Part shown: positions 34,061-42,812 of the stretch, piece after piece
How positions within the stretch are numbered: position 1 is the first letter of the stretch
Layout of the letters: each line of letters begins with the position of its first letter
Assembly (NCBI RefSeq): GCF_008386695.1
Contig: NZ_VUOC01000002.1
Span: 1,108,481 to 1,172,480, forward strand
Length of the DNA: 64,000 nt
Origin: Chitinophaga agrisoli
GTDB lineage: Bacteria > Bacteroidota > Bacteroidia > Chitinophagales > Chitinophagaceae
Direction: 5' to 3'
Position numbers and translations under genes: made by a program
Notes under the pieces: model-generated
What the model was told of the DNA's origin: nothing
The model's database searches: none
What the model saw: only the letters and a program-made list of their open reading frames with translations

Positions 34061-37000
34061 TCAGAAAGAACACCGCAGGTTTACGCCATAACGCCGGGTA
34101 GTTGGCACCGCCAGGTTATCATAGCCCTGTGAGTTGCCTACGCCCAGTGAGCTTACTTCCGGATCAAAATTGCTATACTTGGGGAAGTTGGGCGCGTTGT
34201 ACCAGAGGTTACGGCCCGTGAGGGAAAGAGCGGCAGATCCAAAAGGCGTTCTGGCCAGCAAGGTTTTCGGGAAATCATAGCTCAACGATACTTCCCGCAG
34301 GCGGAATACCGTCGCATCAAATATGGAGCCTTCTGCTACCCCGCCGGGGCCCATACCACCGCTAAAGAAATGATCCTCATAAGAGATGGCCACGTTATTG
34401 GGGATCTTTTTACCGGTGGCGTCACGCAGCGCGGTAAGCGTATTGATATCTCCCAGCACGCCGGGCGCTATTATCTGGAACTCGCGGTCCTCCGTATCCC
34501 TGGTCACGCCGCGGGCCATCATCTGGCCTACCGTGTTGGAATAGATCTGGCCGCCCTGCTTCCAGTCAAACAGTATGCTTAACGACAGGTTATGGTACTT
34601 AAACGTATTGGTAAGGCCCAGCATAAAATCCGGGTTAGGATTACCAATGGCCTGCAATGCGCCGGATTGCAGCGGTTTACCGGTGTTAGGATCGATCAGG
34701 ATATTGCCTTCCTCATCGCGGGCATACGCCGTACCCTGTATAAGGCCATAAGGCTGGCCTACGATATGTACGCTGCTGGTGCCGTTGGTGCCTCCGTAGC
34801 TAAAGCGCTCGTAACCGCCCAGGTCCTTGATCATATTACGGTTGCGGGTAAAATTGGCGTTGATATCCCAGTTAAATCCGCTGTTGGTTTGTATGGGCGC
34901 CAGGTTCAGCCCTATTTCCACGCCTTTATTGGTGGCTTCGCCCAGGTTAAGGATCTGGGTGGTGTAACCGGAAGAAGGCGCTGCCGTTACCTCAAAGATC
35001 TGGGAAGTACTTCTTTTATTATACCAGGTAAAGTCAATGCCAATACGGTTATCAAAGAACTGTAATTCAGACCCCAGTTCCAGCTCCGTAATAAACTCCG
35101 GTTTCAGGTTGGCATTGGTAAGCAGGTTGGCCTGCGTAACTACGTTGTAGATAACGCCGCCCGGAGGCGCAAAAGGCAGGCCCACATTGGAGGGCGTAAC
35201 AGAAGATCCCAGGATGGGATTGATCTGGTAAAAGCTTTGTGTCTGGTAAGGAGAAGCTTCGTTACCCACCCGGGTATAACCGGCCCTTACCTTACCAAAG
35301 TTCAACACCTTTTTAGATAACTTCAGTGCTTCCGTAAATACCAGGGAGCCATTCACGCCGCCGTAGAAATAGCTGCGGTTATTGGCCGGCAGCGTGGAAG
35401 ATACGTCGTTACGGCCTACCAGGTTCAGCGAGCCCCAGTTCTTCCAATCCAAAGTGATATCTGTAAAGAAGGCGTAATAACGCTGCTTTAACAGGTTCCG
35501 GTTATTATTAAGCTGTATAGGCGTTACGGAACTGGTATTGTTCATATCTATCAGGTCCGCTACGATGATGTTGTTACCGTAAAATGCTTTGCGGTCTGTT
35601 AAACGCTGGTTTACGTTGTTGCCCACAATAGCGCGGAGTGACAGATCAGTAGTAAGCGGGTGGGTGACCGTTAACAGCAGGGTATTATCCAGCTCCTGCC
35701 GGTAGATATTATCCGATGTGATGCTGCCGTTCGGATACGAGGACGAGCCTTTGCCCTGCACGCTCAGCCGCCGGTCTGTATAAGCGTTAAAACCAACCGT
35801 GTTCTGCACGTTCAACCAGGGGAAGGGATCAAACCCTAATACCAGGTTGCCATAGTACCGGTCCACGGAGCTGGTGGAAAGACTGTGTTTTACGGACCAG
35901 TATGGGTTATCTATCCCCGTATAATCATATACGTTACTACCGTCCAATGGATTTTCATAGGGATAGTTGGTCAGATCATAGCTGGTGGGCGTATACATTA
36001 AGGCAGACATGATAGAGCCGGTAAGACCGCCAACAGGGGGCGTTTTCTGCCGGGTCATCACGTAGTTGATAGAGCCGCTGGCATAAAACTTATTATCCAG
36101 GCGGATATTACCCCCTATGTTCATGGAGGTACGGTTGATCTCATTATTAGGCACAATACCATTATTCATAGTATGGGAGAACCCGGCGTTGAAATTGCCT
36201 TTTTCGCTGCCGGACGAGATCGTGATGGCATTTTCATATACGCTACCCTGGCGGAAGAAATTCTTCACATTCTGGTCTGCATAGGATTTGTAAGGCACCT
36301 GTATGGGCGTAACGCCATCGGCCTCATAAAACTGCGGAAACACATTCGCCCCAAACTGGCGGGTAAGCTGCGCCGGTACGGTAGTACGCGTAGGCAGCAT
36401 ACTTTTCACGCCGGGAAAAGGCTGGCCCCAGGAACCGTATACCCCGTGACGATAGTCGTTATTGGTGCCTTGCCCATACCTGGTCTGGTACTCCGGCAGG
36501 CCCGCCACATCTTCAACAGAGTAAGAGGTGTTATAGGTGATCTCCAGGCCTTTGCGGCTTTTCTTTTTACCCGCTTTGGTGGTAATGATAATAGCGCCAT
36601 TGGCCGCCCGGGAGCCGTACAGCGCCGCTGCGGCCGCGCCTTTCAGCACCGTCATGCTCTGTATGTTGTTAGGGTCCAGGTCAAAAGCGCGGTTGGTAAC
36701 GCCAGCGCCGCCTACGGTGGTACCGCCCACATTGGCAAAGCTGGAGTTATCAAACGGCACCCCATCCACCACAAACAGCGGTTGGTTATTACCATTCAGC
36801 GATGAGTTACCGCGGATGGTGATGTTAGTGCCACCACCCGCCACACCGCCGGCGGATTGTACATTCACGCCCGCTACTTTACCGGTGAGCGCCCGTATGG
36901 GGTCCGGTTCAGATTTCTGCGCGAGTTTTTCTGATGTAACGGTGCTCACAGAATAACCGAGGCTGGTTTTCTGCCTGGCTATTCCGGCAGCCGTTACCAC

Positions 37001-37657
37001 TATATCCTGCAGCTGCTTTACGGCAGCTTTTAGTCTGATGGTTTCTGCGGCGGCGGCGTTGATCTCTGTTACGCTATACCCGATGGCGGTGATCACCAGG
37101 GTAGCGCCGTTGTGCACTTTCAGGGTGAATGCGCCGTCAGGACCGGAGGCTACGCCATTATTGGTGCCTTTTTCCACGATGGTGGCGCCGGGGAAGGGTT
37201 CCCCCGTTTCGCCCAGCACCCGGCCTTTAAGCAACGTATCCGCTACGGGGCGCAGCGCCGTGATATCATTCACCGGCGTGCGCTTATCTGCCGTGCCGTG
37301 ATTTTCTTTAAGGATAATATAGCTGTCGTTCACGACGAAGCCAATATCCTTGCCCAATACCTTGTCCAGCACTTTTCCCAGCTCTTCTTCATTGGCGCGG
37401 GCGGTTACTTTCCTGTCCAGCGGTATCTCGCTGGAACTGTATACAAACTTTACGGATGCCTTGCTACGTATCTGGTTCAATACCAGTTTCAGGCTCATAT
37501 CATCCGCCTGCAGCGTGATCTTTTTACTGAGGATACCTTGTGAATAAGCTGCATTGGCATAGGAGATGCCAGACAATAACATGCCTGCCATCAATTTTAA
37601 TGACGTGATCTTCATGCATTTGGTCAGAAAGGCATTTGTCTTTAATGTAATGTGCAT
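34061..37657 (-). CDS. SusC/RagA-type TonB-dependent receptor with STN domain
   Basis: An outer-membrane importer of 1,198 residues. The frame stays open up to 37801, but the Met at 37655-37657 directly precedes a normal signal region (MHITLKTNAFLTKCMKITS), so that start is preferred. After the signal come an STN/secretin N-terminal domain (~45-115, ITLQADDMSLKLVLNQI), a carboxypeptidase D regulatory-like domain (~140-225, GRVLGETGEPFPGATIVEKG), a TonB-box-like DIVVTAAGI, the plug (VAGVNVQSAGG, DGVPFDNSSF, LKGAAAAALYGSRAANGAII) and a 22-strand barrel ending in YGVNLRCSF. The STN domain is the part that signals to FecR anti-sigma factors, which fits the sigma/FecR pair just upstream. Confidence 0.93.
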   Translation of the reverse strand: MHITLKTNAFLTKCMKITSLKLMAGMLLSGISYANAAYSQGILSKKITLQADDMSLKLVLNQIRSKASVKFVYSSSEIPLDRKVTARANEEELGKVLDKVLGKDIGFVVNDSYIILKENHGTADKRTPVNDITALRPVADTLLKGRVLGETGEPFPGATIVEKGTNNGVASGPDGAFTLKVHNGATLVITAIGYSVTEINAAAAETIRLKAAVKQLQDIVVTAAGIARQKTSLGYSVSTVTSEKLAQKSEPDPIRALTGKVAGVNVQSAGGVAGGGTNITIRGNSSLNGNNQPLFVVDGVPFDNSSFANVGGTTVGGAGVTNRAFDLDPNNIQSMTVLKGAAAAALYGSRAANGAIIITTKAGKKKSRKGLEITYNTSYSVEDVAGLPEYQTRYGQGTNNDYRHGVYGSWGQPFPGVKSMLPTRTTVPAQLTRQFGANVFPQFYEADGVTPIQVPYKSYADQNVKNFFRQGSVYENAITISSGSEKGNFNAGFSHTMNNGIVPNNEINRTSMNIGGNIRLDNKFYASGSINYVMTRQKTPPVGGLTGSIMSALMYTPTSYDLTNYPYENPLDGSNVYDYTGIDNPYWSVKHSLSTSSVDRYYGNLVLGFDPFPWLNVQNTVGFNAYTDRRLSVQGKGSSSYPNGSITSDNIYRQELDNTLLLTVTHPLTTDLSLRAIVGNNVNQRLTDRKAFYGNNIIVADLIDMNNTSSVTPIQLNNNRNLLKQRYYAFFTDITLDWKNWGSLNLVGRNDVSSTLPANNRSYFYGGVNGSLVFTEALKLSKKVLNFGKVRAGYTRVGNEASPYQTQSFYQINPILGSSVTPSNVGLPFAPPGGVIYNVVTQANLLTNANLKPEFITELELGSELQFFDNRIGIDFTWYNKRSTSQIFEVTAAPSSGYTTQILNLGEATNKGVEIGLNLAPIQTNSGFNWDINANFTRNRNMIKDLGGYERFSYGGTNGTSSVHIVGQPYGLIQGTAYARDEEGNILIDPNTGKPLQSGALQAIGNPNPDFMLGLTNTFKYHNLSLSILFDWKQGGQIYSNTVGQMMARGVTRDTEDREFQIIAPGVLGDINTLTALRDATGKKIPNNVAISYEDHFFSGGMGPGGVAEGSIFDATVFRLREVSLSYDFPKTLLARTPFGSAALSLTGRNLWYNAPNFPKYSNFDPEVSSLGVGNSQGYDNLAVPTTRRYGVNLRCSF

Positions 37658-37957
37658 AGCCCAATTTTCTTTGTAGTTCTGGTTGAATAAGACAAAAGGA
37701 TTCCCCTCCGCGGCGAGACGCGGTTTTTCAATATGCGGACAGGCATGCCATGCCCTGTTACGGTTGATGGATAACTGTAACCGGCTGACAATAACTGTCA
37801 ACTAAAATGCTTCCCTAATAAATAAAAATGATTCCCGTTCGTTGGCTGCCTTATTGCTGTCGCCGGCAGTGATGGCTGTTCGTAGCTCGCAGTGTTACAA
37901 TCGTCATAGGCGCGATGTTTTTAAGGGTGAATGTTCCGGATTGTGGTTGATACAGGT
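37658..37957. other. Spacer between fecR and susC, probable ECF-controlled promoter region
   Basis: These 300 bases upstream of the preferred susC start contain no supported gene. Near 37770-37800 there are two ATAACTGT words, the second inside a GACA-ataac-TGTC inverted repeat, and a CCGCG/CGCGG hairpin sits at 37708-37723. I cannot identify the ECF promoter itself. By analogy with other sigma/FecR/SusC sets it should lie here. Confidence 0.4.
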
Positions 37958-38932
37958 TCATGACTCTTTTTTAAGTTTTAGCGAAATAGACTTTCCATTG
38001 ATCTCAACATCCAGGTTGAGCGCCTGGCAGATCATTTCCATTGTATTCTGTAGTGACTGGTCTGTAAAATCAGCCGTGATCAAACTGCCCGTGATGGCTG
38101 CGTCCTGCAGCGCTATGTTCACTTCAAATTTCTTTTCTATCCTTTGTACCACTTCCGACATGCGCACATCGTTAAACGCCATATCGTATTCAGTGCCTTT
38201 TGTGATCTCATGTACAGAGGCGCTGTTCCTGTTTTCCCGGGCTATCACCGCGGCCTCTTTATAGATGGCCTGCTGGTTGGGATACAGGATCACCTTGCCG
38301 GACTGTGGCGCGCTCAAAGCGATCTTACCTGTTAGTACCGCTACATGCGTTTCATTACCGCTGCTACGGATATTAAAACTGGTGCCCAGCACCGTAGTGG
38401 TTAAGCTGCCGCATTGGATCTGGAAAGGATGGGCGGCATCCTTTGCCACTTCAAACAGGGCCTCTCCTTCCAGGGTCACCACCCGGTTACCCTCGCCAAA
38501 ACTGACCGGAAAAACAAGCTTGCTGTTTCCCTTTAGCCATACGATCGATCCATCCGACAGAATATGCTTTTTGATCCTTCCTTCCGTGCTTTGCATGGCG
38601 GTAAGCCTATGCGGCGCCACTATATCCAGCAAGCTGTTTTTGAACAGGGTTCCCGTTATTACCAGACAGGCTACAGCGGCGGCAATCTTCCAGCTCCGGG
38701 CGCCGGTGAACATACGCTTTACGATCGTGGGCCGCTGTGCTTTTTCAATACGCTTTACCAGGCGGTTATATCCTTCTGTACGGGCGGTCTCCTTTTCCTG
38801 CTCCGGCATAGCGGCAAACGCATCGTCTGCGGCCATACCATCCAGCCACTGCTCCAGTTGGGCAGTTTCTTCCGCATTCAACGCGCCATCCAGGTATTTG
38901 TCAATCAGATTTTTCAATTCGTTATTCTTCAT
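37958..38932 (-). CDS. FecR-family anti-sigma factor
   Basis: The start is set at the Met of MKNNELKNLIDKYLDG (38930-38932), giving 324 residues; upstream codons in the same frame look non-genic. The N-terminal ~75 residues form the cytoplasmic sigma-binding part (EETAQLEQWLDGM). One membrane segment follows (SWKIAAAVACLVITGTLF, ~110-128). The periplasmic FecR domain is clear (KHILSDGSIVWLKGNSKLVFP, GEALFEVAKDAAHPFQI, VLGTSFNIR), and the C-terminus has the DUF4974 domain (YDMAFNDVRMSEVVQRIEKK). It would hold the ECF sigma inactive until the STN domain of the SusC receptor signals substrate binding. Confidence 0.92.
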   Translation of the reverse strand: MKNNELKNLIDKYLDGALNAEETAQLEQWLDGMAADDAFAAMPEQEKETARTEGYNRLVKRIEKAQRPTIVKRMFTGARSWKIAAAVACLVITGTLFKNSLLDIVAPHRLTAMQSTEGRIKKHILSDGSIVWLKGNSKLVFPVSFGEGNRVVTLEGEALFEVAKDAAHPFQIQCGSLTTTVLGTSFNIRSSGNETHVAVLTGKIALSAPQSGKVILYPNQQAIYKEAAVIARENRNSASVHEITKGTEYDMAFNDVRMSEVVQRIEKKFEVNIALQDAAITGSLITADFTDQSLQNTMEMICQALNLDVEINGKSISLKLKKES

Positions 38933-39044
38933 CAGTTCTTCTAACTTGGAGTTTATGAGGGCTTGGGTATTGGTGTATATATAGTAAGTACACTCAGCGG
39001 CAGCAAACACCTACTCCAGTTTAAAAAATCTTTAAGTTTTTTTA

Positions 39045-39641
39045 TTAAAAAGAGGCGGAAAGGATCAGCAGGAAGCAGATATAGTGGCCCAGCACCATTC
39101 TCAGCTGGCGCAGCGCTTTGGTGAGATGGTTTTCCACTGTTTTGCGGGAGATGTTGAGGGAGGTGGCAATATCATGTACGGACAAATGCTCCTGGCGGCT
39201 CATGCGGAATACCTGCTGGCATTTTTCCGGCAGCCGGGAGATCTCTTTCTCCATGGTATTTTTCAGGTCTGCAGCGGCTATATGCTCTTCGTTGGAGTTA
39301 TCTGTTAAAGCGCCCTTATCAACCGCCGCCCGGCTAACGTAGTTGCGGCGCACATGGTCTGCCTTCAGGTAATTGAACAGCTGATACTTAACGGCGGTAT
39401 GTAAATAAGCGGAAAGCGAATGGGTAAGTTCCAGTGTGGCCCGTTTCATCCAAAGGGAGAAAAATACTTCCTGTACGATCTCTTCTGCCACTTCCTTGTT
39501 TTTCAGGCGGTTGTACACATAGCCGTACAGTTTAGGCCAGAATTCATTATAAATGGCTTCGTAGGCGGCCATATCGCCTTCCTTAAGCAAAGCCGTATTA
39601 GCAGCTTCGTCGAATAAGTTATATTTATTTATAATATCCAA
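39045..39641 (-). CDS. ECF RNA polymerase sigma factor
   Basis: A 198-residue ECF sigma-70 factor of the Bacteroidota FecI-like type. Region 2 is at ~25-64 (YEAIYNEFWPKLYGYVYNRL, VAEEIVQEVFFSLW). Region 4 with its helix-turn-helix is at ~136-182 (LPEKCQQVFRMSRQEHLSVH, then ISRKTVENHLTKALRQLR). The last dozen residues are hydrophobic (YICFLLILSASF), a minor oddity. It precedes fecR by about 110 bases and should activate the susC operon and possibly itself. No clear housekeeping promoter was identified upstream. Confidence 0.92.
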   Translation of the reverse strand: MDIINKYNLFDEAANTALLKEGDMAAYEAIYNEFWPKLYGYVYNRLKNKEVAEEIVQEVFFSLWMKRATLELTHSLSAYLHTAVKYQLFNYLKADHVRRNYVSRAAVDKGALTDNSNEEHIAAADLKNTMEKEISRLPEKCQQVFRMSRQEHLSVHDIATSLNISRKTVENHLTKALRQLRMVLGHYICFLLILSASF

Positions 39642-39785
39642 TAGTTTTGACCTATTCTGCCTGGAATACTATAAATAAACAAAAAATAGACGTGAAATCA
39701 TAGTATAAAATGTGGATGATAATACTATCTAAAAAAATAGTATCGTACATCCGACACATATATTATATACTACTGCTTTTATCCT
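39642..39785. promoter_or_regulatory. AT-rich region with repeated ATACTAT/ATAGTAT words upstream of the ECF sigma gene
   Basis: Four copies of a 7-base word in alternating orientation occur at 39666-39672 (ATACTAT), 39690-39696 (ATAGTAT), 39722-39728 (ATACTAT) and 39737-39743 (ATAGTAT). The last pair can form a hairpin with an A-rich loop. They may be operator half-sites for sigma-gene control, or simply AT-rich sequence. The DUF885 gene ends just beyond on the same strand, so the hairpin could also help terminate that transcript. Confidence 0.35.
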
Positions 39786-41519
39786 TCATTTTAACGGGTA
39801 GAATCTCCAGTTGGTCTTAAAGTCCTTGCTAAGCGGCTGGTTGGTAAGAATGGCCCTCACCATTTCCACCGGCATATTATTTTCGTGCAGTACAGCGTCG
39901 TGGTATTGTTTGTAAGTCATTTTGCCGCTTTCCACCAACTCTTTTTTCAGGGCATAGAATTGCAGGCCGCCAATCATATATGCCAGTTGATACAGCGGGC
40001 TGTATCCCAGGCCCGGCACAAAGGAGCGGCGCACTTCGCCGGCGGCATTGGCTTTTTCATGCCCTACCCTGTCCACCAGGAAATCTATACATTGCTGCGG
40101 CGTCCATTTACCCAGGTGAAAGTTAAGGGAGAAGATAATACGCGCGCAACGGTGCATACGCCAGAACAGCATGCCCACCCGGTCTTCCGGCGACTGCGGG
40201 AATTGCATATCCCATAACAGCAGCTCCCAGTAGAGGGACCACCCCTCTGTCCAGAATGGCGTATTAAAATTGCGGTAGGTCCGGTAGCGGCGGTTCATGA
40301 ATTGTTGCAGGTGGTGCCCGGCAATGAGCTCATGATGTACCGTAGCGCGGGAAAAATGCGGGTTATTGCCGCGCATGCTCATCAGCTTATCATCTTCGCT
40401 CATATCATCCGTAGGATAAGAAATGCTCAGCGTTTCGCCACCGGTAAAGAAAGGGTTCACCAGCTGCCGCTCCGGCGTCATCATGATCATACGCCAGCTT
40501 TCCTCCGCCAGCGGCGGAATAGTGACCAAATCATGCTGATGCAGGAACGCTACAGACTCGTTATATAATTTCATGATGGCCTCCGGCTGTTTGCCGGCTG
40601 GCACATAAGTGTTCTTTACTTTTTCCAGCGCCTTTTTCCAGTCGTCGCCAAAGCCCATTTCGCGCGAGGCTTTCAGCATTTCCGCATCGCACCAGGCAAA
40701 CTCCTTATTGGCGATCTGGATCAGCTCTTCCGGCGTGTAGGGGATCAGTTCATCCTGCAGCTGCCGTACCAGCTCATCCCGGCCTATGGGGAAACCCACG
40801 ATGCCGCTGCCATCCTCCTTACTGCCCGGCGCTACTTTCTCCTGCGATTTCCAGGCGCCGGCGTACAGGCTCAGGGCGCTGTCCAGCTCTTCATAAGGCG
40901 CTGCCATCCACCAGGTATACTGAGGATCGTAGCCGTTGTAGAACTGGTGTATACTGTGCAACGCATCCTTCAACCCTTTTACGATACCTTCCGCCCGCAG
41001 GATCAGGTCTATATTAATATCCTTTTTATCCCGCAGTTGTTTGGTCTTCTGGCGCACATCCGCGGTCATGCCATGAAAGTCGGCCGCCAGCTGCTGCGCG
41101 TTCTGTTCCGTGCCACGGCGGCGGACCTTCTCCACCGCATAGATCTTATCCGCAAACGGAAACCAGTCATGCAACCGGCCATATTCCGTTTCTTCCTGCT
41201 GCAGGTCATGCAGCTGGCTTTGTAATTGTTTATGGAAAAGGATGTAATCTACCCGCGCACCGGTTGGCAAGGCATCGAAATTAGTTTGTTCCAGCTGCTG
41301 CAGGTAGGTGGTGTTGAGTTTTTGCAGTTGCTGCCGGCGCTCCGGCGAGTTGCCTACAAAATAAAAGCGCCCTATGCTGCCTTTGTCCGCATTGTATTGG
41401 ACCATGATGTTATTTACCTCGCTGGTCTGCTGGTACAATACATTTTCTTTTTGTTGCGCTTTGCCGGGCAGGTAACAGCCGGCTGCCAGCAACAGGCAGC
41501 ATACGTGGAGTGCTTTCAT
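39786..41519 (-). CDS. DUF885-family secreted peptidase-like protein
   Basis: A 577-residue protein whose N-terminus (MKALHVCCLLLAAGCYLPGKAQ) could be either a lipoprotein signal (AAGC) or a type I signal cleaved after KAQ. The DUF885 zinc motif is present as HHELIAGHHLQQFM (HExxxGHH type). Downstream come FWTEGWSLYWELLLWD and RRSFVPGLGYSPLYQLAYMIGG, both typical of the family, which is related to thermolysin/M32-like metallopeptidases. It is 18 bases downstream of the D-amino-acid dehydrogenase gene, so it belongs to the hydroxyproline operon. Release of amino acids or dipeptides from proline-rich peptides is inferred. Confidence 0.85.
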   Translation of the reverse strand: MKALHVCCLLLAAGCYLPGKAQQKENVLYQQTSEVNNIMVQYNADKGSIGRFYFVGNSPERRQQLQKLNTTYLQQLEQTNFDALPTGARVDYILFHKQLQSQLHDLQQEETEYGRLHDWFPFADKIYAVEKVRRRGTEQNAQQLAADFHGMTADVRQKTKQLRDKKDINIDLILRAEGIVKGLKDALHSIHQFYNGYDPQYTWWMAAPYEELDSALSLYAGAWKSQEKVAPGSKEDGSGIVGFPIGRDELVRQLQDELIPYTPEELIQIANKEFAWCDAEMLKASREMGFGDDWKKALEKVKNTYVPAGKQPEAIMKLYNESVAFLHQHDLVTIPPLAEESWRMIMMTPERQLVNPFFTGGETLSISYPTDDMSEDDKLMSMRGNNPHFSRATVHHELIAGHHLQQFMNRRYRTYRNFNTPFWTEGWSLYWELLLWDMQFPQSPEDRVGMLFWRMHRCARIIFSLNFHLGKWTPQQCIDFLVDRVGHEKANAAGEVRRSFVPGLGYSPLYQLAYMIGGLQFYALKKELVESGKMTYKQYHDAVLHENNMPVEMVRAILTNQPLSKDFKTNWRFYPLK

Positions 41520-41537
41520 GTGATGATCCTGGTTTTC

Positions 41538-42788
41538 TTAGCGCCGTTGGGGGCGGAAAGGTGTTATATCCATAGAGGCAGGAACGTTCTGTACCAATTC
41601 GCTCACGAGTTTGCCGGTACCGGCGCCCAGGCTGATGCCCAGCATGGAATGCCCGGTGGCAATGGTCAGGTTCCTGTATTTATCTGTTTTTCCAATATAG
41701 GGCAAACCGTCTGCGCTGCAGGGGCGGTAGCCATACCATACTTTATCTGCCGCAGGCATGGGAATATCATATGCCGGGAAATACCGTTTTACAGATTCCA
41801 GTATGCCCTGTACGCGCTGCATACGCGGCGGCGCATTAAGGGAGGTGATCTCCATGGTGCCGCCAAAGCGGATCTTATTGCCATCCATGGGGGAGATAGC
41901 TACCCGCGCCTCGCTGAGGATAATAGAGTGGAACAATTTATAAGGCGCGTTCTCAAATGTAACGGAGTATCCGCGGCCGCCTACCATCGGCAGGCGCAGG
42001 TTCAGCTGCCGGGCCACTTCACCGCTCCATACGCCTGCGGCCAGCACCACATGATCAGCGGCATAGATACGCTCTCCGGCCTTTACGCCTTTGAGCTGGT
42101 CCCCTTCTGTTATGAACCCCGTCACGGACTGGTTCATTTCAAACAACACGCCTTTTTGCCGCAACCAGCCCAGCAGGCTGCTCATCAGCTTATTGGGATA
42201 TAACTGCGCATCGCCGGCAAAGTACAGCGCGCCCAGCGCGTCTATCTCCGCATGCGGCTCCATGGCCTGCAGCTCCGCTTTATTCAGCAGGCTGGTATCC
42301 AGGCCCAGATGCTGCGCTTCTTTTAATGTTTCTTCCGCATGCCGCATGCTTTCTTCTGTCTTAAAGAACTCCAGCATGCCTTTAGGCTCATAGGCAAAGT
42401 CCATATCCGGCAGCTCCGCCCAGCTTTCGTACATCCGTTTGCTCAGCAGGGCAATATCCCGCAGCGGTACGGCAGAACGCTCCACGTGGGCATGGGTAGC
42501 GCTTTTCATGAACTGCAGCCCCCAGGAGATCAGGTCGCGGTTTAAACGCGGCTGTATATAAAAAGGGCTTTTGGCGTTCATCATCCATTTAATGCCCTGT
42601 TTTACGATACCCGGGGTGGCCAGCGGCACAAAATGGCTGGGACAAACATACCCGGCATTGCCGTAAGAGCAGCCCTGCTGCATATCGGTACTGTCTATCA
42701 CCGTTACCTTATAGCCTGCTTCCTGCAGGTAAAAAGCGCTGCTAAGGCCTATAATGCCGCCGCCTATGATAATTACTTGTTCTGCCAT
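41538..42788 (-). CDS. DadA-type FAD-dependent D-amino-acid dehydrogenase, probable D-hydroxyproline dehydrogenase
   Basis: The 416-residue product has the FAD-binding motif IIGGGIIGLSSAFYL at residues 7-21 and the DAO-fold signatures HVVLAAGVWSGEVARQL and YGYRPCSADGLPYIG, with a C-terminal GHSMLGISLGAGTGKLV. No signal peptide is present, so it acts in the cytoplasm, probably at the inner membrane as quinone-linked enzymes of this class do. Between the hydroxyproline epimerase gene (24 bases upstream) and the peptidase gene, its expected reaction is oxidation of cis-4-hydroxy-D-proline to pyrroline-4-hydroxy-2-carboxylate. A general D-amino-acid dehydrogenase is the alternative. Confidence 0.88.
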   Translation of the reverse strand: MAEQVIIIGGGIIGLSSAFYLQEAGYKVTVIDSTDMQQGCSYGNAGYVCPSHFVPLATPGIVKQGIKWMMNAKSPFYIQPRLNRDLISWGLQFMKSATHAHVERSAVPLRDIALLSKRMYESWAELPDMDFAYEPKGMLEFFKTEESMRHAEETLKEAQHLGLDTSLLNKAELQAMEPHAEIDALGALYFAGDAQLYPNKLMSSLLGWLRQKGVLFEMNQSVTGFITEGDQLKGVKAGERIYAADHVVLAAGVWSGEVARQLNLRLPMVGGRGYSVTFENAPYKLFHSIILSEARVAISPMDGNKIRFGGTMEITSLNAPPRMQRVQGILESVKRYFPAYDIPMPAADKVWYGYRPCSADGLPYIGKTDKYRNLTIATGHSMLGISLGAGTGKLVSELVQNVPASMDITPFRPQRR

Positions 42789-42812
42789 GTGGTTGTTTAA
42801 AATAGCCTGCCT

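Noticed and set aside
37708-37728. CCGCG/CGCGG hairpin followed by TTTTT on the plus strand as a terminator
   Set aside because: No plus-strand gene ends before it, so it has no transcript to terminate; the stem is only 5 bp.
37658-37801. Upstream extension of the SusC frame by 48 codons
   Set aside because: The added residues look non-genic, and a normal signal peptide starts at the internal Met at 37657.
41226-42203. 325-codon open frame on the plus strand
   Set aside because: It covers parts of two well-supported minus-strand genes (DUF885 and D-amino-acid dehydrogenase) and has no recognisable motif.
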